From Archegozetes longisetosus (lineage: Eukaryota > Arthropoda > Arachnida > Sarcoptiformes > Trhypochthoniidae): 64,000 nucleotides of DNA. Positions 17,559 to 35,338 of this stretch are shown here, piece by piece. The position numbers and the translations under genes were made by a program. The stretch spans positions 9,088,001 through 9,152,000 of the forward strand of contig JAEMBT020000002.1 in assembly GCA_018873245.2 (NCBI GenBank), written 5' to 3'. The notes beneath the pieces are model-generated. The model worked only from the letters and a program-made list of their open reading frames with translations, was not told where the DNA came from and did not search any database. The first letter of the stretch is position 1; the number at the start of each line of letters is the position of its first letter.

Positions 17559-18941
17559 GCTTTTTGTCAATCATATGATTGGTGAGTTTTATATTTGACA
17601 CTAGCTAATAGTCAAGTTTTTAAAAATATGAAAAACAACGATTTTATAGAAGATAATCAATCGATTGTCACTTTGCTTATAAGTTAAACTGATCAACCAT
17701 TTGGATAACTGACAATGAAAGTAAAGTTACCAAGATGTTGCTTGAGGAAAAGTAAACAAAAAGTGGTGTTCTCAGCTTACACTGAAGGTATAGTTGAAGT
17801 GGTGCGACGCTTACAGCGCTGTAAACGTTGCAGACACTAATCAATGTAATGATTGTAAGGCTTCAATGGAATGATCGCTGCTTTAATGACATGTTCCCCA
17901 AACCAATCCAAACATAACTTTGGTCTCCATTATTTTTTTAACATATATTTTTGTGAGGGTTATTGTCGTCACATTTGATTAATATCTTCATAACTAATAT
18001 CTCATGCAATAAATAGTGTTAATATTTCTGGTTATTGTTAATTCTCACTACTATTTGTGTTGATTTCCTAAATATATTTGTTTCATTTTTAGGTAAGTCT
18101 TATTCAATCAATTTTGATTTCTTCTTAAAAACACTTCTTGTCCTAAAAACAATTCATGTAATTCAATGTCAGTCTAACGAATGATTCCTTGTTTAAAGAC
18201 TATTATTTGAATAGAAAAAATAGATTTTTAGTTTAAAATGTCTTTTATGCAATTGGACGTATGAATGAGCCCCGTCTTATTCAGTTGGCATATCTTTTCA
18301 CTTATTAGACAATCCAGTGATTCATCACTTATTACATAATTATAGGTCTTATTTAATATGTCTTACATAAATAGCCTTCACTTGTATTGAATCAATTATT
18401 AACTTAAACTTATTGCCATCAGTACTAGTAATTTAGAGAAATAACGCTAATGTTTTCTATTATGAGCTTAAATCAAATTCGTATTAGCGATATGCTAAGT
18501 ATTTGTTTGAAGTGTTGTATAACAATAATGAACTCGTAACAAGTTCACAATATAAGGAAAGCTCCACTTCCGACTAATATATCCTGACTTTAACTCGAAA
18601 CTTCAACTAAACTTGTATTACTTTTGCTGCATACGTTATTATAGTAACTAATCAGACAATAGTTCCACTAATTTATAGATAGCTTTTAAACGTTGCGTTT
18701 GACCTAATAATTGAGTATTATTTGTCTTACTATTTATTATATAACCTTATTATGCCTTAGCTTTTATCTCTTCATTTGTTTGCTTAATCTCGTTTGTATT
18801 TACTAAACAATTGTCATAGTGATCGAGATTATGATCGAATCAAAATGATTTATCAACATAATTATCGTCTCATTATCAGACCTCAAGTTTAAATCCTTTA
18901 ATTTCTTTTTTGACTACTAGTGCGTTCCAATCACATTTATT
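17559..18941. other. Divergent intergenic region, NUBP2 and epsin
   Basis: AT-rich, no coding region supported. A strong splice-donor-like sequence (AG then GTAAGT, donor at 18093-18094) followed by a pyrimidine-rich stretch and an ACTAG acceptor-like site near 18920 suggests a noncoding first exon of epsin joined to the coding exon. This is inference only. Confidence 0.35.
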
Positions 18942-21658
18942 ATGAAAAAAGAAATGATTAACGTTCAGGGGATCCGTCGAAATATGAAAAATGTGGTAAA
19001 GAACTATTCCGACGCTCAGGTGAAAGTGCGTGAAGCGACCAGTAATGACCCGTGGGGTCCATCAAGTACCTTGATGAGCGAAATCGCCGATTTAACATAT
19101 AATGTGGTGGCCTTTTCAGAAATAATGCAAATGATTTGGAAACGATTGAACGATCATGGTAAGAATTGGCGACATGTCTACAAAGCTCTCGTTCTTCTCG
19201 AATATCTCATTAAAACTGGAAGCGAAAAAGTGGCCCAACAGTGCAGAGAAAATATTTTTGCCATTCAAACTCTCAAAGATTTTCAATATATTGAAGAAAA
19301 TAAAGACCAAGGAATGAATGTGAGAGAAAAATCTAAGTTACTAGTTGCACTTCTTAAAGATGAAGAAAAACTCAAAAACGAGAGAACAAGAGCTTTAAAA
19401 GCAAAGGAACGATTCGCTCAATCCATGTCTTATATGGGGAGCAGTGGTAATATCGGTGAATCACTTCCTAAAACATCATCAAGTTATCACGAGTCGTTGT
19501 CATCATCTGGTGATCTCAGCTCGACTGGCGCTGCGGCCGGAAGATCCTTAAACTCAGAACTGGAAAGCGCTCGGCCGCAAACAGTCGGCGAAGAAGAGCT
19601 TCAGCTTCAGTTGGCTTTGGCTATGAGTAAAGAAGAAGCTGAACAAGAAGAAAGGCTACGAAAAAATGACGACTTGAGACTACAACTGGCTCTGAGTGAA
19701 AGTGAGAAAAGTAAATTGCAGAAGTTGCCAGAATCAGAGAAGAAATCAGCAGTCGATGAATTGTTGAGTTTAAATATAGGCCCGAGTGCGTCACCGATAC
19801 CAACAGATCCATGGGGTGTTCCATTTAATAACAATAAACAAATGCCACTTCTCGGAGGTAATGGTATTATCTCATCACCGCCACAAACTAACAAAGTGAA
19901 AGATCCATGGAGTTCAACACCGCCTTCCTCAATAAGTGCTCCTTTGGTGGACACAAGTGGTGCAGGCGATCCTTGGACTTCAAATCTGACGCAATCCAGG
20001 CCTATGTCTGCCACGAATGATCCGTGGAATGCTAGTCTTACTACTACACCAATTAACAATGATCCGTGGAGTTCAGTCAATTGTGATAACAAATCAAACC
20101 TCGCAAGTCCTGGTAATTCTATCATCTCATCAACCTTTCTCTTTATTGATTTTCTCTTTTTCTATCACTAGTGTCTGATCCTAAACCAATGATAAGTCCT
20201 AGGAATGAATCGCCGATTAGCGAAATAAGAAAAACTCCAGAAAACTTTTTGGGGGCTAATTCAAACTTAGTTAACTTAGACGCTCTCGTCAGTGCTTCTA
20301 AACCATCATCAGGTATACTAAAATATATTACTAACAGTTATTTTCGGCCTTTTTAATTAGAAAAAAAAACTCAGAATCCCTTTGGCAACGAAACTGTTGA
20401 GTCGATTGAATGTTTATTTCTAAGTACTTTATAATGAAATATGGAAAATATCTTTTCATTCTTGAGTTGATAGTGGGATTTTTTATGCATAAGTTTAAAA
20501 AACTTTATCATTGAACTAAATGAGAGGAATATCTCATTAAGCTCTGAAAATCTCGAGAGTCTTTCACCTCTGAAGTTTGAGTTCCCATAAACAGTAGTTA
20601 GGATTATCGAATGAATTGCTTGTCTGATAATGAAATTATTGATATAAAAATATGAGTGAATTTGATTTTGCATTTGTAGCTGTTGTTACAATAATCTGAA
20701 AGCAGCTTCTATTCAATAATATTTTAAATAGAAAAGCTTGAATACAATTTAATATGAACTGATTTCAGAATAGATGATTCATTGCACTCATATCACGAAC
20801 TTTGTCCCTTACTCTTTTACTTCAAAATATTTGTTTTTATCGACTCTGCTGCTAATCGATTAATTCTCGAAATCGTTGAAGTTCGAATGAATCCTAAAAT
20901 CTTTTATAATGAAGTGTTTTTTTCAAGTCAAGAATCTCTGAACAGATTTATCTAAAAGATATTATTAGTGCTTATTAATAAAAAGTTGACAGAATCAGTC
21001 ATTTAATAATGAACCTTATTATCTATAAAGTTAAGATAACAGTGTCATATGTTTTTATTACTTTGATGTTAGTAATGGAAAATAAGTTTAAGTAAACAAC
21101 AAAGGAATGCAATCAACTTCTATTAGCGATGCAATAAATTAATGGCAAAATTCTCAAAAACCAATATTTAATTAAGTATTTCCGATAAAATAATGAGACT
21201 ATTTTTAACAGAAACTGAGCCTAATTTAGCAATGATGTGAACAAATTTTCATTCAAGTCATAATACAAATCGACTGATTATTTTAGCTACAGATCAAGTA
21301 TATGAAGGGCTTCTAGCACTAAAAATTGAATCCCCATAACTTTACAAAAAGATTGAATTGATTCAAATAAATAATTTTGACAAAAATTTCTATAGTCTTA
21401 CCATCGGGTGGTAATCCGTTCGCTCCATCAACATCGACTCCATTAATCAACCCGTTTCAAGCAGCAAAACCTCCTGCGCCAACAATTAACCAATTGAGAG
21501 CTCAAAACCAATTTCAAGTGCCGTTTGACTCGGGCTCATCGAACTTAAATCATTTACAAACGGCACTTGGACCACAGCAAGTTGGTAATAATAGTGCAGT
21601 TTTGCCGCAATTTCAAACTAATTTTCCCCAGCAAACCCATAATCCTTTTACCATGTGA
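18942..21658 (+). CDS. Epn: Epsin (liquid facets-type endocytic adaptor)
   Basis: Epsins bind PI(4,5)P2, ubiquitinated cargo, AP-2, clathrin and EH-domain proteins at clathrin-coated pits; the fly orthologue Lqf is needed for Notch ligand signalling. Three exons: 18942-20112, 20172-20312, 21396-21658, in phase, 524 residues. Seen in order: ENTH domain at about residues 10-150 (DAQVKVREATSNDPWGPS, IWKRLNDHGKNWRHVYK, LLEYLIKTGSEKV, VREKSKLLVALL); two ubiquitin-interacting motifs at about 217-233 (EEELQLQLALAMSKEEA) and 243-256 (DDLRLQLALSESE); five DPW motifs for AP-2 in the middle; KTPENFLGANSNLVNLDALV; and three NPF motifs at the end, the last in NPFTM at the stop. Intron 2 is long for this window (1083 nt), and I saw no extra exon in it. 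Confidence 0.96.
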
Positions 21659-22711
21659 AACTATTTAAATTCAACTTTTAATTGTACAGTACATACAGTG
21701 AAACGGGACGAGTTTTCAGTATTTCTCTTTATCCTATTACTAGTTTATTGAATAAATCTAATGACTTTAAAGTCGTTACATTCAGGTATGCATTAATCGC
21801 AATACCAGTATATTTTTCGATGGCTTTGGTTATTATCGAATGCCTTGACGGCTCTCATCAGTATAGTATGTCAATGACTAATGATATTTTCATTATTTTA
21901 GACTCTGTTAACATATAAAGTTGTCAATATTTATGTTAGATTTGGGCTTCTTTTGCATACATGCTTTTGGCTCAATTATTAATTTAGAAACCAACTATAG
22001 AAATTCAATTCTAGTGCTGAGTATTTCTAATTGTGATTGTTTTCTAATGATTTTATTTATACCGATAGTTGATTTACTTATAAGTTAAATGAGTTATGTA
22101 TTTCATATCACATTATGGTTCTCAACATTTCATTTTTGATGTTTTTGGTTTTATAACTAATATTACATCAATACCTGTATAACTTTGTTTATATACCCAA
22201 TACTTACTTATTTCAAGCATTTTTTATTTGCTTCGATTTAATGTTATATAATATACTCTTTCTATCGATTTTTTAATTTATGTTAAAAGTGCTATAAAGA
22301 GAAAACTGGTTCAGTATATATACTGTATGCTAAATAAAGTTCTAATTTTATTATGTAAATTCAATTCATTGTTTATTTCATTTTTCGTCTTTATTCTTAC
22401 ATTTGATGAGTATATTTCTGTTATTCCAATTGTTGCAGTTCAGTTACAGTAATTATTTCAATTATTGTAACCTTTATACTCTGCTAGCATTAAACAGCAA
22501 TTTCAGATCTTTTATCAAGTACTGACTGTTAAGAGTTCAAATTAAAAGCTACAAGATATCATTTACAACTGCATTAAAAGTATAATAAAATAGCTAAAAT
22601 TCATATTATTACATCTTTTAGTCATTAAAAATTTATCTTTTAAACAATATTGAATAAGAGTTAGTTTTATCGCAATCAAATTGCTAGTGTTAAAGTGTAA
22701 TGTCTCGCTCA
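21659..22711. other. 3' intergenic region between epsin and CDC6
   Basis: About 1 kb between convergent genes. It is AT-rich and holds short open frames without recognisable similarity. Nothing further seen. Confidence 0.45.
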
Positions 22712-24289
22712 TTAATGTTTACAAGACACATAACTACTTGATTGTTGTAAAATAGATTTCAAGAACGACTTATCACTTAGCAAGTGCTCGATTTCCGACT
22801 CGTCTACTCTTAGCGATAGCTTTGCGTTTCGAACAGTTTGCGACCCATTCTTGATGGTGACGAACCCGTAGTCCTCTAATAATTGACACATATTCATGAA
22901 TTCGCCTTCACTTTTGCCATTGTATGAAATGCCCCGTTTCGAGCATATACTGACAAATATTTGATGGCATTCGCTTAACTTGACTTCCTTTAACTTTTTC
23001 TGTTTAGTAAACACTAAAAGAGCACAAAGAATGATCTGTTGTTGAAATGGTAGCGATTGTTTAGAATCGCCTTCAGTTTTATCAGCTTTCTGACCATAGA
23101 CTTGATTCAAAACTGACATGATCTGTTGAATGTCCACACAATAGCTCTTTGGTGCACTCTTTTTAGGACTTCCCGAATTGAATCCGTCGTCATTCGTCAA
23201 CTTTAATGGCGAAACACTTATTTGACAGACATCCGACTTATCACTAGACTCGACCAAATCTATAGCTCTTCGACAGACATCCAACGCTTTGCGAATGTCT
23301 CCACTACAAGACGCTATTTTTCTCGCACACAATTGAAGCGCAACGGAACTGATCGAAATCTTTCGCTCGTCGGTAACTCGTTTAATGCGATCCTCAATAA
23401 TTTCAACGATTTGGTCCTTATTATAGGGTAAGAAATGCATCTCTTCGATTGACATCAAACCAATAGATCTGAGTCGTGACAGTATTCTTGTTGTGAAGTC
23501 CAGCGCATTCGCGATTCCGATCAAAACAAGTCGACTACCATCAAGTTTAGGCCACGAAAAGATATTATTGAGCACTTCTTGACTCTTACTCTCTAGCTGA
23601 TCGATTTCGTCAAGAATTAAAACAATCATTTGATTTGAATTCCTATTTGTCACAAAAGTCTTGATCGATTCCAAACAATCGCTTTGTTTTGAATGTTTTT
23701 TATTATCGAATTCTTTTAGAATCTTATTATAGATAGAGTTTGAATTTCTGAATGACATGCAATTAATGTTGATCAATTTGAAACTATTTGCTTCGTACAA
23801 TCGGTTCATCGCATGATTCACAGACAATGTCTTTCCCGTTCCCGCCGGACCTGATATGTAAAGGCTCAAAGATTTTCTTTCCTTCAGATGACTCCCAATT
23901 AATTCCATAATTCGATTACATTCTGAATCCCTGCCAACAACGTGGTCGATAATGGATGGGCTCAACCATTGTTTAGTCTTTGAAAACAAAGACATCTTAG
24001 AGAAGGTCTTTTGTTCATTGTCTGAAGTCTTCTTTAATTTAGATGGACTTGAACCTAGTTTTTCATTTTCGTTACTGTTCGAATGCCTTTTAATTCTTGA
24101 TTTTGTCTCAGTTTTCTTCTTCTTTGGTGTTCCATCACGTTTACTATCAATTAGTTTCTTATTGACTTCAATATCTGTACCAGTAATCGACTTCTTTTCG
24201 ATTTGTTTTTCATTGTAATTAACTTTATTAGTATTTCGTGAACTTTTACGAACTGCAAAGTCAAGAGTTGACTGAACTTTAGCCGACAT
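22712..24289 (-). CDS. Cdc6: DNA replication licensing factor CDC6
   Basis: CDC6 is the AAA+ ATPase that joins ORC on origins and loads MCM2-7 with CDT1. Single exon, 525 residues from the ATG at 24287-24289; the frame stays open further up but only to a GTG, and the chosen start aligns with the family. Seen: a basic, Ser/Lys-rich N-terminal tail with QSTLDFAVRKSSR (residues 6-18), like the vertebrate CDC6 N-terminus; Walker A SGPAGTGKT (about 146-154); Walker B VLILDEID (about 223-230); sensor 1 LVLIGIAN (about 254-261); the lid with SGDIRKALDVCRRAI; and a C-terminal winged helix (about 430-525). The CDC6-like linker and overall fit separate it from ORC1, which would also carry a BAH domain. 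Two E2F-type sites lie just upstream. Confidence 0.96.
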   Translation of the reverse strand: MSAKVQSTLDFAVRKSSRNTNKVNYNEKQIEKKSITGTDIEVNKKLIDSKRDGTPKKKKTETKSRIKRHSNSNENEKLGSSPSKLKKTSDNEQKTFSKMSLFSKTKQWLSPSIIDHVVGRDSECNRIMELIGSHLKERKSLSLYISGPAGTGKTLSVNHAMNRLYEANSFKLININCMSFRNSNSIYNKILKEFDNKKHSKQSDCLESIKTFVTNRNSNQMIVLILDEIDQLESKSQEVLNNIFSWPKLDGSRLVLIGIANALDFTTRILSRLRSIGLMSIEEMHFLPYNKDQIVEIIEDRIKRVTDERKISISSVALQLCARKIASCSGDIRKALDVCRRAIDLVESSDKSDVCQISVSPLKLTNDDGFNSGSPKKSAPKSYCVDIQQIMSVLNQVYGQKADKTEGDSKQSLPFQQQIILCALLVFTKQKKLKEVKLSECHQIFVSICSKRGISYNGKSEGEFMNMCQLLEDYGFVTIKNGSQTVRNAKLSLRVDESEIEHLLSDKSFLKSILQQSSSYVSCKH

Positions 24290-24368
24290 TGTCTTTAAAA
24301 TAAAACAATCATTAAAATAAATAACTATAAATAAATAGATGTTTTGTTGGACCACTTAATGAAAAAGT

Positions 24369-24410
24369 TTTGGCGCTTTAATGACCTATTGATGTGAGAG
24401 AGTTTGGCGC
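24369..24410 (-). promoter_or_regulatory. Pair of E2F-type sites upstream of CDC6
   Basis: TTTGGCGC occurs at 24369-24376 and again at 24403-24410, 80 and 114 bp upstream of the CDC6 ATG. Both are perfect matches to the E2F/DP consensus TTTSSCGC, which works in either orientation. CDC6 is an established E2F target in mammals, so control at G1/S is likely. Confidence 0.75.
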
Positions 24411-26113
24411 TTATATCGTGCGTCGACTATATGCGCAAAAACTTTCAACCAATAATCGTTTTAATGGCACAGAAGGTGTATATGGTTTGCCTCCAAATTT
24501 CTACTTACAGCTTAGTCGAGCTTGCACTACCAGAGGCAGCAAATTCGTGATACTGGAATTAAGTATGCATAAGCGCCCTTTATGCCATTAGTTGGCTTCC
24601 TTTAAGCCGACTACCTCTCGACTGCTGCCGTCTTTGGGATCTTTGTTAGTTAGAATCGGGAAAGTTTTTTCTTCTATTGATGACGCTTCGCTATAAAAGT
24701 TTTTGAAGTACCTGTACTTTCAGTCCTTAAAATAGTAACGCTCATTCAAAATCTGTTGCTTAACTCTTGAAATATTTAGTTTGTTTATTTAATTTTTGGC
24801 TTAGTTTGAACTTCAAATTTCTATTATGCTAGTAGTGAAATGGGACAAATTTACTCTCACTAATTGCATAAATAACGAAATACTCTGTTAGATCTAGCCT
24901 AACTATAAACAGCCTTCTAGAACAATTGACGCCTAACCAAGAGAGGGCTAGCAAGCCTATAGCCCCTAGAAACTTTTCAAAATTTAAGTATGGATCTTAA
25001 CACATATTGCTCAAACTTTGTATTTATATTTGAATGCGTCAGTTGATTACTTTTTGTTAGACATCAACCAAAGGTTTCATAACAAATTAATGGATATTTC
25101 AATATGAGTTAAAGTTTGTTTCAACAAATTTGAGACGTTTAGCACACCCTCTGCTACGACATTAAGAATTGATATAGTAATTAAGTGCAAATTCTGACCA
25201 AATCCACAAACCTTAGTCTTGATCTTAACCCTAAACACTAATAATTTGAAATGCAAACTAAACATTGAGTTTTCGAGAGAATATTTTAAAAGTTCAATTT
25301 AAACTTTAAAAAATATTTGATACATTGATTTCAATGGTTTCTTTTGAATAAGTTTAAAAAGTTGTAGTTAAATCTAATTTCTAAAAGATTAAACTTGACA
25401 TTGCATTAGACTATAGGCCAATCTCTTATTGCTGTCGTTTAATCTTACTGACAAAGTTTAGCGTATTGTGAAACATAATTCTTCATAAATCTAAGCGATG
25501 CCTCATGTGACTCACTGTAGGCATCAATTGGTAATACTTAAATTTATTTTGGCTTAGGCGTAGTTTATAAATATCTGCTTTCAAATTTGAACATATGAAA
25601 ATGGGAAAGTTGTGGCAATAGTTGTATGAAATCTACATACATTTGTTGCAATATTTATTGCTCAATTCTTTTTTATTTTTGTCATAAAATACAAAATTTT
25701 CACAAGTATTTGCAACTGAAATATAAAGAATAATAATCTGAACAAATTGCCACTTAATTTGACTAGAATGAAGCATTCAAATAACTGGAGTCTTATGATG
25801 AATGAAATGAACTCTGATACGTTGAATGGAGTCAGTTTAGAAAGTTGAACGATTTGAAAGGAGCGCTTTTCTATATTGGCTCTGGTATTGGCTCAATAAT
25901 AAGCGAATGAGTAGATTCATGACATTGAATAATAGGCTGTGAGAGTAGTGAAAGCACTGCTATTTAAGTGATACATCCAATTAATAGAAATATTGATAAA
26001 TAAATGATTATTAAAACAAATTGTCATTCAATCAGATAATTTCTGTACACAACTAAATCAAATATTACACCTAACTAACTAAATAACTCTCGTTAAACAC
26101 ATTGATGAAGTGA
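24411..26113. other. Divergent intergenic region, CDC6 and USP7
   Basis: About 1.7 kb. Less AT-rich at 24411-24660, next to the E2F sites, as expected for a promoter; the short open frame there has no recognisable similarity. The rest is AT-rich. An ATG-bearing stretch at about 25797-25832 ending at a GTCAGT donor-like site could be a first coding exon of USP7 (see that gene); unproven. Confidence 0.4.
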
Positions 26114-26608
26114 ACTAATACTAGTGTTTGTCATAAATCGTTTCTTGTTTTGATTGTTTTCCCCGTTTGGGGACAACTCAAGAGTGCAGTCATTGGGCGA
26201 ATAGTGAGTAAACACTCAAAGACGGTGACCCTTTCGGCGAAGACACCGCTTCACAGTCAAACAGGTCTACAATCAGATCAAGACTTCTTCCATAGAACTG
26301 ATTTGAACCAACGAAAGGTCATCGAAGATACCATTCACTCGAAACTCAATCCTAATCCTAATCTCAAAGACAAAGATATTAGTGATTCAAGTCTTAAACC
26401 AGCTGCAGATAATAACAGAGATATCAATAATACTATCGTTAATAAGAGCGCACATCAAGAGTTCAATAGTAGCGCACAAGAGATTGAGAGCACAAACAAT
26501 ATCAATACGAGTATTAAGGATATCAATAATTTGAACATTTCTGACGATTCAACAGAAGAACAAGTGGTTAATACTGTTAGTAGAGATTCGACTAATACTG
26601 AAGACGAT
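26114..26608 (+). other. Open extension upstream of the USP7 start
   Basis: The USP7 frame has no stop for 165 codons before the chosen ATG and no ATG in it. Its translation is rich in Asn, Asp, Ser and Thr, similar in style to the residues just after 26609. It may be real coding sequence joined to an upstream exon: AAG at about 26175 is a possible acceptor, and an ATG exon at 25797-25832 would give phase 0. It may instead be a 5' UTR. Confidence 0.4.
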
Positions 26609-32946
<6,338 letters not shown>

Positions 32947-33539
32947 TCTGTTTCTGTATAGACCTCTCTCTATATATTTGTCCTCAGAATATAAGACAAA
33001 AGCACTTAAAATGAATTCCGATCGTAAACCCAATAGAGCTTTAGTAGACATTCTGTTTTGTCCCTTATCTAGAGATTAATTAACTTATTAACTAATTAAT
33101 GACTGGTTTCGTCGATTTTTTCTAATAAAACCTTTCAAGACAGTATTGAACTTAAATTAATCCTACCTTTGCTTTAATGTTGTATATAATGTAAGACCTG
33201 GTGTTCGGCATATTATTTGTATTCGTTCGATACGTGTCTTCACCTTAAAAGCAGCACAAACTCAGTTTTAATTTCATGTCTTAACAAGTTTTAAGTCAAT
33301 AAAACTTATCGGGAATTTGATTAGTCTGCAAATTAAATGTCAATTCAAACAAACACTGATTTATTTTGCGAATGTCTTATTTATATAATCGTTAAATACA
33401 GCCGATTATTATTACATTTCAATTATACAGTAACGACAGTAAAAGCGAAACTTGTTGTACAGAATTGCTATAATTTTAAAAATTGTAATTAATTATACGC
33501 TAATTATGGAATCAATAAAAACATTAAAACTACTAAATG
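32947..33539. repeat. USP7 3' flank, duplication block 2 (unit 1)
   Basis: AT-rich sequence after USP7. From about 33035 it matches 45477 onward in the same orientation at roughly 85% identity by eye, and the match continues into the gene relic at 33540-33752. It probably includes the USP7 3' UTR. Confidence 0.75.
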
Positions 33540-33752
33540 TTACTTATGCTCAGCCAAGGAATGCATTTCCAAATCGATTTCTGCCATCGCTTTTAATGAA
33601 TCGTTAGTGAAGGATCTCAACGCTATATACATGAGCTGATTTATTGGCTTGAAATCAGAATCATTTTGAGGTACTTTTTCATTTGAGACAATATTCTTAA
33701 TGGTTGCAAACAAAATCCGCAACAATTTTTTGATGTCTGTTATTGAATGAAA
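33540..33752 (-). pseudogene. Truncated copy of the small gene at 45989-46477
   Basis: Reads on the minus strand as the C-terminal 65 or so residues of the 162-residue protein at 45989-46477, sharing LFATIK, IVSNEKV, LRSFTNDSLK and MHSLAEHK. The 5' half is gone. At about 33745-33752 the sequence jumps to DNA that matches 47838 onward, so roughly 1.66 kb was deleted relative to the other unit, at a short CAATGAAAAG-like similarity. The remaining frame is open but has no counterpart start codon. Confidence 0.85.
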
Positions 33753-33985
33753 AGAATGCACAATCAGTTTGTGTAAAAAAGTTAAAATTTAGGATTAAGT
33801 TTCGCAACTAGTTAATGGGAAAATACATGAAACTCGCATTTTTGTAAATTTAAAGTTATCCAAAATTTTAGGCTATTTTAATTGGATAACAACCCAATAG
33901 AAAGTTAATATAAGATGGAGACGTTACATATGAGCCAGCTGTTTTTTATTTGAAGTCATACTTTATCAGGCTATAAATTAATGGT
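33753..33985. repeat. Duplication block 3 (unit 1)
   Basis: Matches 47838-48080 in the same orientation (for example GAAACTCGCAT, GATAACAACCCAATAG and GCTATAAATTAATGG in both). Noncoding. Confidence 0.8.
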
Positions 33986-34238
33986 CTACCTCTGATTGAC
34001 CCGAGTTTGATTTGACTCAATCATTAGTTACCCCAATCTGACTTGACTGAAGAGTTTTTCACTCATAAAACATGTAACCTTATGTTTATATGACTCAATA
34101 TTATACAAGAAGAGTTGAAGCTCGTGTCAAATGCTATTACATTGCAAATTTATTAACTAGAAAGAATCATAAATCGTACAAACATAAGAGCAGATATAAG
34201 ATATACATCACTGAACCGTTACAGTGAATGCCGGCAGC

Positions 34239-35080
34239 CAGGAGGTGCTGACACTGTCTTAAAATGGAAACTTCAGTAACTAAAAGTTTGGGGTAGCAGT
34301 CAATTATTGCATAATTAAGTTATATCTAATAAACAATTGGTTTAACATATTTACGATTGCCTTTTTTGTCATCGAATCGTATCTATTGACGCTGAGATCA
34401 ATCAAACCAATCATGAGTTTATTCAAAATAATTTGAGCCATAGAGGTCATGTGGGTCATTGTGATCGTAACAGTTATGATTTAAGTTGTTTTGAGCAAAA
34501 GGAATGATTAGTTTGACTGATCTCAGCGTCATAAATATGGTTTTATGATATAATATGGAGCTGTGACGAAATAAAACCGACAGCAAGCGATTTTATATAC
34601 ATATAAATAGTTAATTAAAGTTCATTTAAGATTATTTGTACTTAACTTTATACTTACACTTTAGTCAAGGCAAAGTCATCTGTGCTTTGCAAACTCAGGG
34701 CTACTTTTCAACCTATTGATTGAAAAGTATGAGTTTTTTGACATTATAGTCATTTATTTCTCATTTTAGGATATAAAAACGAATGGTTTTTTACTATTGG
34801 GGCTCTCGCTCTTAACAGTTGTAACTCAGATTTCACTTTAAAAGTTTTAAAATAAAAGTTTAAAATACGAGACCAGTATAAAGTAATGAGGGACTGAGAA
34901 AGTGAGTTATATTTCGGCTATCGGAGACAACGATATCGTGCTTGTCTTTAATTACAACTCACAGAACTTTAAAGTGTTAAACCAATGATTAACCGTTTTG
35001 TTAAATTTAACTTAATTACGCAATAATTGACCCTGCCCGAAAATAGAATCTCAAACTTTTAGAACAATGTCAGCACCCAA
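34239..35080. mobile_element. Foldback/MITE-like element with about 100 bp inverted ends
   Basis: The left arm (34239-34343), with GGTGCTGACACTGT and CAATTATTGCATAATTAAG, is matched in reverse complement by the right arm (about 34976-35080), with TGGGTGCTGACATTGT and CAATTATTGCGTAATTAAG. About 842 bp, no coding capacity. It contains the smaller palindrome at 34384-34538. No target duplication could be identified. Confidence 0.75.
34384..34538. mobile_element. Nested palindromic MITE
   Basis: About 155 bp. The left half starts GACGCTGAGATCAATC and the right half is its reverse complement with a few changes (GACTGATCTCAGCGTC). The inner part is also palindromic, so the whole can fold into one hairpin. 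It sits inside the element at 34239-35080. Confidence 0.75.
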
Positions 35081-35338
35081 CAAGAGCAAACAATAGCTGT
35101 AACGTAACTCATCAGCCGATTAAATAATCGCCACTCTGAGGTTGATTTGAGGATGTTTGAGGATGTTTAGATTTTAACTTATAAAAATACTTTTTTACTC
35201 AAACAAAATAACAGTCAAATATTACCCATTTATCAGATCATGAAAGTAGTTTAATATTGACAAATTTAATATGATTAAAAATCTATTCTATTGCTTAAAT
35301 CGTGTGTGAAATGAATTGTAACTTTAAACTCATTTGAA

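Noticed and set aside
19607-20125. 172-codon minus-strand frame
   Set aside because: It is the antisense shadow of the epsin coding exon.
24290-24355. N-terminal extension of CDC6
   Set aside because: The extra 22 codons start with GTG, are hydrophobic and unlike CDC6; the ATG at 24289 gives the conserved N-terminus.
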